NCBI GenBank assembly: GCA_028284905.1
Contig: JANQQU010000034.1
Location: forward strand, 1-64,000
Direction: 5' to 3'
Length of the DNA stretch: 64,000 nt
From: Calditrichia bacterium
GTDB taxonomy: Bacteria > Calditrichota > Calditrichia > RBG-13-44-9 > J075
Below are positions 34,547 to 43,052 of the stretch, in pieces; the stretch's first letter is position 1, and every line of letters begins with the position of its first letter. Position numbers and translations under genes: made by a program. The notes under the pieces were generated by a model that had not been told where the DNA came from, made no database searches, and saw only the letters and a program-made list of their open reading frames with translations.

Positions 34547-34672
34547 TGTAGAAATCAAGAGACACGCTAGTAAAAACCTTTAATTCATTTCATCACTTGT
34601 CGGCTCTGCCATATTACAAGGCAGGATCGATTTAATAATTCATTTATTTACCCAAAATATTTAGGAGACGCT

Positions 34673-36580
34673 ATGCAGGGTATTGTTAACGGAAAACACC
34701 GGAGGAGTGGTTTCATTTCGTATTTATTACTGATTGCATTCCTGATTGGTTCAGTAAGTTTATTTGCAGAGAATGAGAAGCCTAAGCCATTAGGTAAAAA
34801 AATTCTCACGGATGAATTGGAAGAAGCTTTCATGGAAAGACTTCGCCAAAATCCACCGCAGCATAATTATACCAACCCGCCCAGAACGGAAAGTTTGGAT
34901 CCTGGCGATACGCTTTTCTTTACTGAACGTGATTTCTCCATGAACACAATTATGGGCCGTAAAATTGCCGTTGATTCCGAAGGAAACATCAGCACGATTG
35001 CGCAGGTTTTATTAAGCCCAAATGATTACAATATGGAATATAACTTTTTCCTAAATGGTGTTGGAAATTTTGGTGCCATTCCGGTTGATGCCACTGCCGC
35101 ACGATTGCGTTCCGGCCGTGTTTTCTTAGGTCCGGATGAAATCGCCTGGATTTCTCTCCATGATCATATCAACAATACGACTCATATGTATCAGGATGCC
35201 GGCAAAGGTTTTTATTCATTTTCAGGCACTTCCATAGCCCCTGGTCGTTTTGCCAGTGCTGCGCATCAGGGAAATTTTACCAACTGGCTGGTAACAAATG
35301 ACGCAGATGCGAACTTCGTAATTGACAATTTTTATAGTTCTACAGATGGTGGTGCAACCTGGGACCTTGCGACAATATTTGATTTGCCGGAGCCTGACAG
35401 TGTCACTTTTCAATCAGTTCCCGGTGGCGTAGAACTTTTTCCGCACTTTAACCCGGCCAATCCAACGGAGGCAACAGTTGTAACAACTGCTGAAGAAGAT
35501 GGAAATGGTACCGGTGCTTTTGGTGCATTAACTGTTGCCAGAACTACCGATTTAGGGCAAACCTGGACTGTGGATGATCTTTATCGCAAAGGTAGAGTAG
35601 TTGATGGCACACTACATTATTACCTGGTTAACAATTTTAGCCAAACGGCTTCTGAATACAGTAGTAACGGTACGCTTCATCTCGCTTTTAATGGGTACGG
35701 AATACAATATGCAGATTCTACATTGCAAGTTGAAGAGAGCAATATCTTTCCAATCGTATACTGGAACAGCAATATGGGCAGTTTCAATGAAGTGCGTCAC
35801 TTGACTGGTCCGGAATTTATGGATGGAAGGCTTACGAATACTGTCGCAGCTGCACGTTCTGGAAATGAGATTGGCTGCTCAAAGCCAGGAGTTTCAGTTA
35901 GTCATCCGGATAACCCCAATCCCAACTTAGTTGCTGTAGTATGGGCACAACCTGAAATTGTAAATGACACATCTCTGGTCCTTGCTCCAAATCCCGATGG
36001 CAGTCCTTCCACATTTCATGGATCGGATATTTGGTGTGCTGTATCAAGCGACAACGGTACTACATGGTCCGCCCCCTTTTATGTAGCCGGTGCTCCGGAA
36101 GTTGTGGATATTTTCCCCTCAATAAACAAGCACATTATGTATAATGCCGATACCGGCCAGTATTATATTCATTTCATGTATATGCATGATAAAGTGCCGG
36201 GTAGTTCCGTATTTGATGGTACATCTGCAACTCCTCCAGCAGCTTGGGTATATAACAATTACGATATTACCGCCCATATTCCTGTTGGCATTGATGACAA
36301 TCAGAACGTCATTCCGGGAGAATTCGAGTTGGCGCAAAACTATCCCAACCCATTCAATCCACAGACCACCATTGCTTTTACGCTGCAGAGAACCCAGGAT
36401 ATCACTGTCGAAGTATTTAACATTACCGGTCAGAAAATTGCCACCTTGTTCAAAGGACGGAAAAGTGCCGGTGAGCATCAGGTTGTCTTCGACGGTCAGA
36501 ATATCGCTTCCGGTGTATATCTCTATCGCCTCAGCAATGGCGCGCAGAGCTTAACCCAGAAGATGGTATTGTTGAAGTAA
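34673..36580 (+). CDS. Secreted Asp-box (BNR) protein with type IX sorting domain, paralogue 1
   Basis: A 635-residue exported protein. A signal peptide (FISYLLLIAFLIGSVSLFA) is followed by a beta-propeller-like body with sialidase-type Asp boxes SSTDGGATW, TTDLGQTW and SSDNGTTW. The C-terminal domain (about 538-635) has ELAQNYPNPFNPQ and ends in QKMVLLK, a type IX sorting signal. Asp boxes mark propeller folds in sialidases and photosynthesis-type BNR proteins, but the sialidase catalytic residues are not evident. It is probably surface-exposed or shed; the substrate is unknown. AGGAG lies before the ATG. Its last 297 bases are nearly the same as those of the next gene, unlike the bodies. 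Confidence 0.82.
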   Translation: MQGIVNGKHRRSGFISYLLLIAFLIGSVSLFAENEKPKPLGKKILTDELEEAFMERLRQNPPQHNYTNPPRTESLDPGDTLFFTERDFSMNTIMGRKIAVDSEGNISTIAQVLLSPNDYNMEYNFFLNGVGNFGAIPVDATAARLRSGRVFLGPDEIAWISLHDHINNTTHMYQDAGKGFYSFSGTSIAPGRFASAAHQGNFTNWLVTNDADANFVIDNFYSSTDGGATWDLATIFDLPEPDSVTFQSVPGGVELFPHFNPANPTEATVVTTAEEDGNGTGAFGALTVARTTDLGQTWTVDDLYRKGRVVDGTLHYYLVNNFSQTASEYSSNGTLHLAFNGYGIQYADSTLQVEESNIFPIVYWNSNMGSFNEVRHLTGPEFMDGRLTNTVAAARSGNEIGCSKPGVSVSHPDNPNPNLVAVVWAQPEIVNDTSLVLAPNPDGSPSTFHGSDIWCAVSSDNGTTWSAPFYVAGAPEVVDIFPSINKHIMYNADTGQYYIHFMYMHDKVPGSSVFDGTSATPPAAWVYNNYDITAHIPVGIDDNQNVIPGEFELAQNYPNPFNPQTTIAFTLQRTQDITVEVFNITGQKIATLFKGRKSAGEHQVVFDGQNIASGVYLYRLSNGAQSLTQKMVLLK

Positions 36581-36615
36581 TTTTTTGAATTATCCTATCT
36601 CATTATGTGCATACA

Positions 36616-36646
36616 TTTAAGGTCGGTTACACTAACCGACCTTAAA
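36616..36646 (+). terminator. Hairpin after paralogue 1
   Basis: TTTAAGGTCGGTT and AACCGACCTTAAA form a 13-base stem around five bases, 35 bases past the stop. It is strong, though the U tract is short. Confidence 0.7.
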
Positions 36647-36821
36647 TCGTTTGCGACTAGCCAAATTCGATACAAATTTTATGATTTTCGCTGATGTGTA
36701 ATTTCTGATATCAGTATATCAAATCTGTAACGATATCTTTCATCAAAGAAGAGTCTGCAGATAACCAGAGTATTAAATAGTGAAAAATTATGATCCACTA
36801 ATTCAATACAAAGGAGCAGGT

Positions 36822-38741
36822 ATGGTGCAGAGACACACAATTCATTTATTAATCTTTTTGCTTATTGGAGGTTTATTCTCCACCATTTTTGCCAAAGGGA
36901 GAAAACATAAAGACATCTCCAAGGCACAACGTATTGGGCCGGAACAGGTCACGGAATTTGACCGGCATGTCGATCAATTAATATCGCAGGGGTTCGAATT
37001 CATTAAACCCACGCCAATGCCGCAAACACTAACTGACAATGTGGTCCGCGAAGTTCATGTGGATACTTTAGGTAAAACAACCTATGACTTTGCCTGGAAC
37101 AATGTCGCCGGCACGCAAATTCGGCACGCATTCGATTCATTTGATGGTGTTCATATGACCTACATGTGGCGAACCACGGATGCGAACTCTTCCCGTTATG
37201 CGACCTATAATTATTATGCCCGTCAGGTAGAAGTATTTTTTGCGATCGAGCCGGGGTATTACCCCACCACGCAGGCAGGTTCCGGCTGGCCGAGGGTTGC
37301 AAATGGCGCAGCCAGTGAAGGGCTTTATGTCTATCACTATAATAGCGGGACAACCGGTACGCGCTTTCGCCGTGACGATGTTGCCGGAAATGCCACTTTT
37401 ACAACTGAGGTTGTAGTAGATGCCGCCGGCTTATGGCCCGGCATAGACACGCACGGCACAACTGTAGTCGTTTCGACAACTGATGATGCAACTCGTACTA
37501 TGGGTCGGGCTTATGTTTCCTCCGACCATGGTGACACTTGGACTCTTATAGGATGGCCTTCCCTAATCCTTCCAAATATGACGGAGTGGTCAAACGCAGA
37601 AACTCAACCATTGATTGATCCGAGTGGGACATCTGTTAGTTTCGTTAATATGGAAGATGACATTACTGTTTCGGGTAGTTCCGCTGCTGAAAATGGTGGC
37701 ATAGTATTAAGTCAAAGCGAGGATTTAAGCGCAAATACCAATTGGAACTCGACTCTTATTTATGAATTCAAGGATCTGCTGCCGGATAACTCATTTTATG
37801 ATCCTTATGGACTTGGGGCTTCTGTTTTTTCACCTTTTCATGCAGAGATGGATGAAAATGGCGTTGTTCATACTGTATTCAACGCGCCAGGTATCCAATT
37901 AGATACCAACGGCGATACGCTCAGCGGATTTCATTCTGCGGTCTACTGGAATAGCACAGATCAACAATTAGTTGAGCTCAATGATCCGATTTTTCGCTCA
38001 TCTTCCGCACTAACAGACTCGATTGATCTATATTTCCCTGGCTCAGGATGGGGCATGGGTTATACGCACGTTGCCACAGGTCCTGGCGGCCATGTATTAG
38101 CGGCCTGGACACAGCCAGAATTAGTGGACTCGGTTACTTTGAATTATGTATTCGGCGAAGTTGGTGGCGTTGCCAGTGTTCAGCGTTATTCTACCGATAT
38201 TTATGCTGCACATTCCGACGATAGTGGCCAAACCTGGAGCCTGCCTTTTAAATTGATTGGCACTGAAGGCATCATCGAACAGTATCCGCAACTGGCAGAA
38301 CTGGAAGTGAGAGATGACAGTGTTCATGTTGGCATTCTTTATCAGTGGGATACAAACCCGGGACAAAGCATTACCCAGGGTGAATCTGATGTCAGTATTT
38401 GTCCGTGGATTTTTAAACAACTGGTTATCGATCCGCAATATCCTGTCGGCATAGATGATAATCGCAACGTTGTTCCGGGCGAATTTGAGTTGGCGCAGAA
38501 CTATCCCAATCCGTTTAACCCGCAGACCACCATTGCCTTTACGCTGCAGAAAACTCAGGATATCACTGTCGACGTATTTAACATTACCGGTCAGAAAATT
38601 GCCACCTTGTTTAAAGGACGGAAAAATGCCGGTGAGCACCAGATTACTTTCGACGGTAAAGATGTTGCTTCCGGCGTATATCTCTATCGCCTCAGCAATG
38701 GCGTACAGAGCTTAACCCAGAAGATGGTACTATTGAAGTAA
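36822..38741 (+). CDS. Secreted Asp-box (BNR) protein with type IX sorting domain, paralogue 2
   Basis: A 639-residue exported protein. The frame opens at a GTG at 36780, but the ATG at 36822 has AAGGAG upstream and starts a clean signal peptide (HLLIFLLIGGLFSTIFA), so I choose it. The body has Asp boxes SSDHGDTW and SDDSGQTW; the C-terminal domain (about 542-639) has ELAQNYPNPFNPQ and ends in QKMVLLK. The body is only distantly similar to paralogue 1, while the sorting domain is about 88 percent identical at the base level by hand count, which points to recent copying of the tail. Function unknown; likely a surface protein. Confidence 0.82.
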   Translation: MVQRHTIHLLIFLLIGGLFSTIFAKGRKHKDISKAQRIGPEQVTEFDRHVDQLISQGFEFIKPTPMPQTLTDNVVREVHVDTLGKTTYDFAWNNVAGTQIRHAFDSFDGVHMTYMWRTTDANSSRYATYNYYARQVEVFFAIEPGYYPTTQAGSGWPRVANGAASEGLYVYHYNSGTTGTRFRRDDVAGNATFTTEVVVDAAGLWPGIDTHGTTVVVSTTDDATRTMGRAYVSSDHGDTWTLIGWPSLILPNMTEWSNAETQPLIDPSGTSVSFVNMEDDITVSGSSAAENGGIVLSQSEDLSANTNWNSTLIYEFKDLLPDNSFYDPYGLGASVFSPFHAEMDENGVVHTVFNAPGIQLDTNGDTLSGFHSAVYWNSTDQQLVELNDPIFRSSSALTDSIDLYFPGSGWGMGYTHVATGPGGHVLAAWTQPELVDSVTLNYVFGEVGGVASVQRYSTDIYAAHSDDSGQTWSLPFKLIGTEGIIEQYPQLAELEVRDDSVHVGILYQWDTNPGQSITQGESDVSICPWIFKQLVIDPQYPVGIDDNRNVVPGEFELAQNYPNPFNPQTTIAFTLQKTQDITVDVFNITGQKIATLFKGRKNAGEHQITFDGKDVASGVYLYRLSNGVQSLTQKMVLLK

Positions 38742-38764
38742 GAAAATCTAAGTAGGATAGCACT

Positions 38765-38797
38765 AAAAAGGCCGGTGAAATTTTCCCGGCCTTTTTT
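38765..38797 (+). terminator. Bidirectional terminator between paralogue 2 and the methyltransferase
   Basis: AAAAAGGCCGG pairs with CCGGCCTTTTT, with A and T tracts on both sides, between the convergent genes ending at 38741 and 38807. It can serve both strands. Confidence 0.88.
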
Positions 38798-38806
38798 ATT
38801 AAGTCA

Positions 38807-40249
38807 TCATTTTTCCCAATCACCAATTAATTGAAACGGCCAATCCCCTTTGGGAAACTGGCTTTTCAGATTCCCCTTATCAGCCAGCCCGTATCCGATG
38901 ATCAGCCCACCATGTTTTACGATATATTGCCCTTTGTTCTCGGTGGGAATGTCCAATGCTTCCCGGTTAACGAATCTTTCCAAAACGCCAAGGTCATTAA
39001 TTTCAATGGTCATTCGTTTCGCGTGATGCCCTAATAGATGGCAACCTAATGTGGTGAATTTTGCGCCACGATCCATCACTTTTGCCATTGGCAGCCCAAT
39101 CTGCAACGGCGAGCCAAAAACAGGGAATTCCTGAATATCTTTCTCAATAAAAAAGATATGTTCTTTAAAGAGGATATAGCGGTAACGCTTAAAAACTGAA
39201 ATGGGGATCTCGAAGTGTTTTGACAGATAATCGATATACTTCTTAACCGGCGATGTTTTCCAGGTAACAAAAGGAATGCGCCGGGGTGGTTTGCGCTTGT
39301 CCATCCGCGGTGGGCGCATATGGTCAGTTTTCCGCAATTTGGCGACGTAAAACCCTTCGGTATGTTGATCAACCGGATACAATCGGATGGTCTTATCCAA
39401 ATCAGGATGAAAGGTTTCCCCTTCATATTCTTTTAGTCCGGATCGAACATTTAACCAATTTACCGACACAGACTCCAGTTCCAAAGGATATTCCGCTAAT
39501 GCCGCAGAAATGATCGCCTCGTTTTCTACCGGTGCAAGCGTGCAGGTAGAATAAATCATAGTCCCCCCTGGACGTAATGCTTTCACAGCGCTGCGCATCA
39601 TATTGGTTTGTATCTCTGCCAAACGGGTACAATGATTAGGGGTCCACCAGCCGAGGATTTCCGGATTTTTATGCAACGTACCGATGCCGGAACAGGCCGG
39701 ATCCAAAAGTATTCGGTCAAATACTTCAAAATAGGTGTTCCCGTATTGCTCCCCGTACCATTTATAAACCAGCACATTACTCAGGCCAATTCGCTCGACG
39801 TTTTTCCCCAGTGCCCGCAAGCGTTTGCTGACGATATCATTGGCAACTATCAGCCCGGCATTCTCCATTAACACCCCCATCAGGGTCGTCTTGGATCCGG
39901 GAGCGGCAGACATATCGAGGATCCAATCGCCCGGTTGCGGATCGAGCAAAATCGCCGGGAGCATAGAGGCAATGTCCTGCACATAAATATGCCCTAAAAA
40001 ATGAGAAAGGCTTTTCCCAATGGGATACGGCTGGTAATCGATTTGAAAAATATCACTACGCCCCGGCAATTGGTGAAACTGAAAACCCAGATCCCGGAAA
40101 AAACGCTGCTGAGCCAGCACATCCCCTTTTAAAGGATTAAAACGAATATGGTGGGGTAATTTCTTTCCAATCTGTTTATATATAGAGTGCTTCTCGTTTC
40201 CGAGTAGCGCTTCAAACAATTGATCGAGTTCCGGGGATACTTGTGCCAT
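38807..40249 (-). CDS. rRNA cytosine-C5 methyltransferase, RsmF/NOL1-NOP2-Sun type
   Basis: A 480-residue SAM-dependent m5C methyltransferase. The SAM site is ILDMSAAPGSKTTLM; the two cysteine motifs of the Nop2/Sun family are LDPACSGIGTLHKNPE and YSTCTLAPVENE, the second holding the catalytic Cys. The last 150 residues (from about KKYIDYLSKHFEIP) resemble the C-terminal PUA-like domain of RsmF. Such enzymes modify 16S rRNA near position 1407 or related sites; the exact target here is not certain. It is convergent with a surface-protein gene and alone on its strand, interrupting the row of four sorting-domain genes. Confidence 0.88.
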   Translation of the reverse strand: MAQVSPELDQLFEALLGNEKHSIYKQIGKKLPHHIRFNPLKGDVLAQQRFFRDLGFQFHQLPGRSDIFQIDYQPYPIGKSLSHFLGHIYVQDIASMLPAILLDPQPGDWILDMSAAPGSKTTLMGVLMENAGLIVANDIVSKRLRALGKNVERIGLSNVLVYKWYGEQYGNTYFEVFDRILLDPACSGIGTLHKNPEILGWWTPNHCTRLAEIQTNMMRSAVKALRPGGTMIYSTCTLAPVENEAIISAALAEYPLELESVSVNWLNVRSGLKEYEGETFHPDLDKTIRLYPVDQHTEGFYVAKLRKTDHMRPPRMDKRKPPRRIPFVTWKTSPVKKYIDYLSKHFEIPISVFKRYRYILFKEHIFFIEKDIQEFPVFGSPLQIGLPMAKVMDRGAKFTTLGCHLLGHHAKRMTIEINDLGVLERFVNREALDIPTENKGQYIVKHGGLIIGYGLADKGNLKSQFPKGDWPFQLIGDWEK

Positions 40250-40701
40250 ATTTACCTTTGTTCATCGAGTCCGATAAGGAATATAATCATTCGATTGAGG
40301 ATAGAAACAGAAAATTCAATTTATAACTTAAACCATTATATACCGGGCATGAGTAATTTTTCACTATTGCAACTTTATCACGCTTTTAGTATCTTTTCAT
40401 GGGATTATTTGTATTACCGGAATTCAATGCAAGCTACAACCGAGAGCCCCTTTATGCCTGCACGGCACCTATTAGCAAAGGACGTCAACCGACGTTCGAC
40501 TCTAAAAAAGTATAACATTGAACAGCTTGAAGAAAACACCAAAAATGTTGTTTTTGTAATTGATCGTAATTTTTTATTAAATATTTTTCCTAATAATTAA
40601 ACTCAGGGAGATTCTTCAAACGGCAGGGATCATGAGAAAAAAAGATTAATGAATCTAGATTCTCAAATTTTAATTTTTGTTTAATGTTTTCAGGAGGTGC
40701 T
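40250..40701. other. AT-rich leader region of paralogue 3
   Basis: A 452-base gap between the divergent methyltransferase and paralogue 3. Small frames (for example one over 40220-40600) overlap the methyltransferase start and look spurious. The last 85 bases (from about 40620) closely resemble those before paralogue 4, including GTTTAATGTTTTCAGGAGG and the start context, so the leader was duplicated with the gene. Promoters for both genes must lie here. Confidence 0.5.
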
Positions 40702-42543
40702 ATGTATAGTAAGTTCTTTACTGTTTTGTTATCTGTTTTCATTGTGAGCAGCATTTACGCCCAGACGACTATTGTCAAGGGGAAAGCGGACACTCGCCCA
40801 CAGAAAGTGGTCGAAGGAATAAATAATGACAATAATGCTGTTTCGCTAAACTCACTAAATACTCAGCGAATCACAGAGGGTGTCGGTACGCCAATTCTCG
40901 CTGCAAAAATGTGGAATGTTTATGGTATAATTGGTAGCTCGATCACCGCAATTGACTACGATCCTTACTCAGAAGCCTTGGCAATTGGTCATCGTGGCGA
41001 TCGTGCAAACAATCCTGGTTCCGGTTATATCTGGTATGTTGTATCCACAGATTATGGTCAGAATTTTTTTGATGTTGGCACTTTTACATTTGGCGGTAGA
41101 ATTTGGGGTCGTTATCCGAATCTACAGCTTAGTAATCCGACAATGTCAACTGACCCGTTTTCTACAGATATTCAACCGGTAATGGCTTGGTCCGGCCATG
41201 GTAATGGTGGTGCTGCATCTTTTCAGCAGGTGAATGCAGAGACAGACATTCAGCTATTTGGCGGCTTAGGTCAGTATGAAACGGTTGTTAGCGAAGATAC
41301 CAGTTTTATGCATCAGGGAGCCACAAATATCACAAACGGAGATGTCTTTTATGCATTAGAGGATTGGGATACTGGGGATGACCAAAATCCTCTTGGCATT
41401 ACACTTCTACACAGCACCGATGCTGGTGCAAGCTGGAATACAATAGAGGCTTTTGACATCAATGATATACATGGCCCTGTTGTAAACTTTGGCGTTTCCG
41501 GTGTAAATGGTGCGCTGATAGATGTTGGCCCAAATGGACTGGATATCCTTTTTGCCTGGGAAGGTATAGATGATCGTGGTGTTCCGCATTTTGGTTACAA
41601 ATGGTCCACTGATGGCGGTGCTAGCTTTACACCAACTGCTTATCTTGCTTCGGACGATTACAGTTATGGCTTGCCTGATAGTACGGATTTCCTGGGGTAC
41701 ACCCCAGATGCAATTGTTGCAGCCGATGGTCCGCACTTCATCGGTACTTACTCCATTAATGGAACACCGAACGACTGGGTTTATGATGTTCACCTGGACG
41801 ATGCAGGTAACTGGACTTCTACAAAGGTGGCTGATTTGCTTAACGTTCAATGGTCCTTCGGTATCGGGGCTCTAAATACCCAAAATGAAACGGAATTGGC
41901 GAAAACGCCGGATGGCGAATATATTTTTGCCAGTTGGATTGACATTCCTGATACTGCCTCCTCGGCACCGGATATTTTTATTAGTGGCCGAGACATTGAT
42001 GATAACGCCTGGACTACTCCCATCAATATTTCCGAAACTGTTGATATCAATGAAAAATTCAAAAGCATGGCAACTTATGCAAACATTGTCAGTGAAACTG
42101 ACACATCTATTACCGCTCAATTACACCTCTTCTATGGTATTATGGGCGTAGATGTTAATACTGGAACACCAGACTCTGATGATACTGCAGAATCAGAAAT
42201 TTGGTATATTCAGGATGTTACCATTACTGTTCCGAAAGTAGAGGGAGTCGGCATCGACGATGTTGCCAATACAGTACCTGGCGATTATGAGTTACATCAA
42301 AACTATCCGAACCCCTTCAACCCCTCTACAACTATTGCTTTTACATTGAAAAAAGCGGCACAAGTGAATGTTGAAGTATATTCGGTAACTGGCGAAAAAG
42401 TTGTTACGCTGGTAGATGGCCATAGAAGTGCTGGTACTCATGAATACACTTTCGATGCTTCGAAACTGGCTAGCGGTTTATATTTCTACAAATTAAATGC
42501 AGGTGACTTCAGCCAGACAAGAAAGATGATGTTGTTGAAATAA
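40702..42543 (+). CDS. Secreted Asp-box protein with type IX sorting domain, paralogue 3
   Basis: A 613-residue exported protein starting at the ATG at 40702, ten bases after a strong AGGAGG; an upstream in-frame ATG at 40684 is less likely. A signal peptide (FFTVLLSVFIVSSIYAQ) precedes a propeller-like body with SSDYG-type Asp-box motifs (STDYGQNFF, STDAGASW, STDGGASF), and the C-terminal sorting domain (about 516-613) has ELHQNYPNPFNPS and ends in RKMMLLK. It is close to paralogue 4 through the whole length, for instance GTPILAAKMWNVYG and LAIGHRGDRAN in both. A surface role is inferred; no enzyme motif is clear. Confidence 0.82.
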   Translation: MYSKFFTVLLSVFIVSSIYAQTTIVKGKADTRPQKVVEGINNDNNAVSLNSLNTQRITEGVGTPILAAKMWNVYGIIGSSITAIDYDPYSEALAIGHRGDRANNPGSGYIWYVVSTDYGQNFFDVGTFTFGGRIWGRYPNLQLSNPTMSTDPFSTDIQPVMAWSGHGNGGAASFQQVNAETDIQLFGGLGQYETVVSEDTSFMHQGATNITNGDVFYALEDWDTGDDQNPLGITLLHSTDAGASWNTIEAFDINDIHGPVVNFGVSGVNGALIDVGPNGLDILFAWEGIDDRGVPHFGYKWSTDGGASFTPTAYLASDDYSYGLPDSTDFLGYTPDAIVAADGPHFIGTYSINGTPNDWVYDVHLDDAGNWTSTKVADLLNVQWSFGIGALNTQNETELAKTPDGEYIFASWIDIPDTASSAPDIFISGRDIDDNAWTTPINISETVDINEKFKSMATYANIVSETDTSITAQLHLFYGIMGVDVNTGTPDSDDTAESEIWYIQDVTITVPKVEGVGIDDVANTVPGDYELHQNYPNPFNPSTTIAFTLKKAAQVNVEVYSVTGEKVVTLVDGHRSAGTHEYTFDASKLASGLYFYKLNAGDFSQTRKMMLLK

Positions 42544-42570
42544 TTCTGAAAACCATCTCATGCTTTTATT

Positions 42571-42599
42571 AGGCTGGTCCTTAATGACCAGCCTTTTTT
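42571..42599 (+). terminator. Rho-independent terminator after paralogue 3
   Basis: AGGCTGGTC and GACCAGCCT form a nine-base stem around CTTAAT-type loop bases, followed by TTTTT. It lies 28 bases past the stop. Confidence 0.9.
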
Positions 42600-43052
42600 C
42601 CGGAATGACACAACGCCCCAGTTCTTGATGTGTTTTTATTTGCGGATCGATTGGTAAAAACAGATATTTCCACAGCTTATTATTTTTCCCAATATCAGCA
42701 TAAAAGTTATAGAAATCTAATGGGAACCAATTGTATTAACATGGTGTTTACCACTCATAAGTTACCCGAAAAGAAATACTTTTCGAGTCCGTTGGAGATA
42801 AAGCCAATACCAGCTGCATATACTCCTGCTCTCCAACACCAAACAGATTTAATCAGCTTTACAACTAAAATATGAATAGTGTTCTAAAATCTGGTTTGCC
42901 ACTTTTGTAATAATTTGATTAAATCGCCATTAACTAAAAGGAGGTGGTTTCCAAAAAAGACACTATTACACTGCAGGGAAAGATGAGGAATGTAAGATTA
43001 ATTCATCTAATTTCTTTTAATTCATTTATTGTTTAATGTTTCAGGAGGTGCT
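42600..43052. other. Gap before paralogue 4 with conserved leader
   Basis: About 450 bases without a convincing gene; an 81-codon frame (42630-42875) has no ribosome binding site and odd composition. At 42937-42950 AAAAGGAGGTGGTT is a near-perfect Shine-Dalgarno sequence with a GTG just after it that opens a roughly 30-codon frame ending at the paralogue 4 leader; a leader peptide is possible but unproven. The last 80 bases match the paralogue 3 leader. Confidence 0.45.

Noticed and set aside
40220-40600. 126-codon frame overlapping the methyltransferase start
   Set aside because: Overlaps a clear gene on the other strand and has an irregular composition.
42630-42875. 81-codon frame before paralogue 4
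   Set aside because: No ribosome binding site, no family resemblance, and placed right after a terminator; probably chance.
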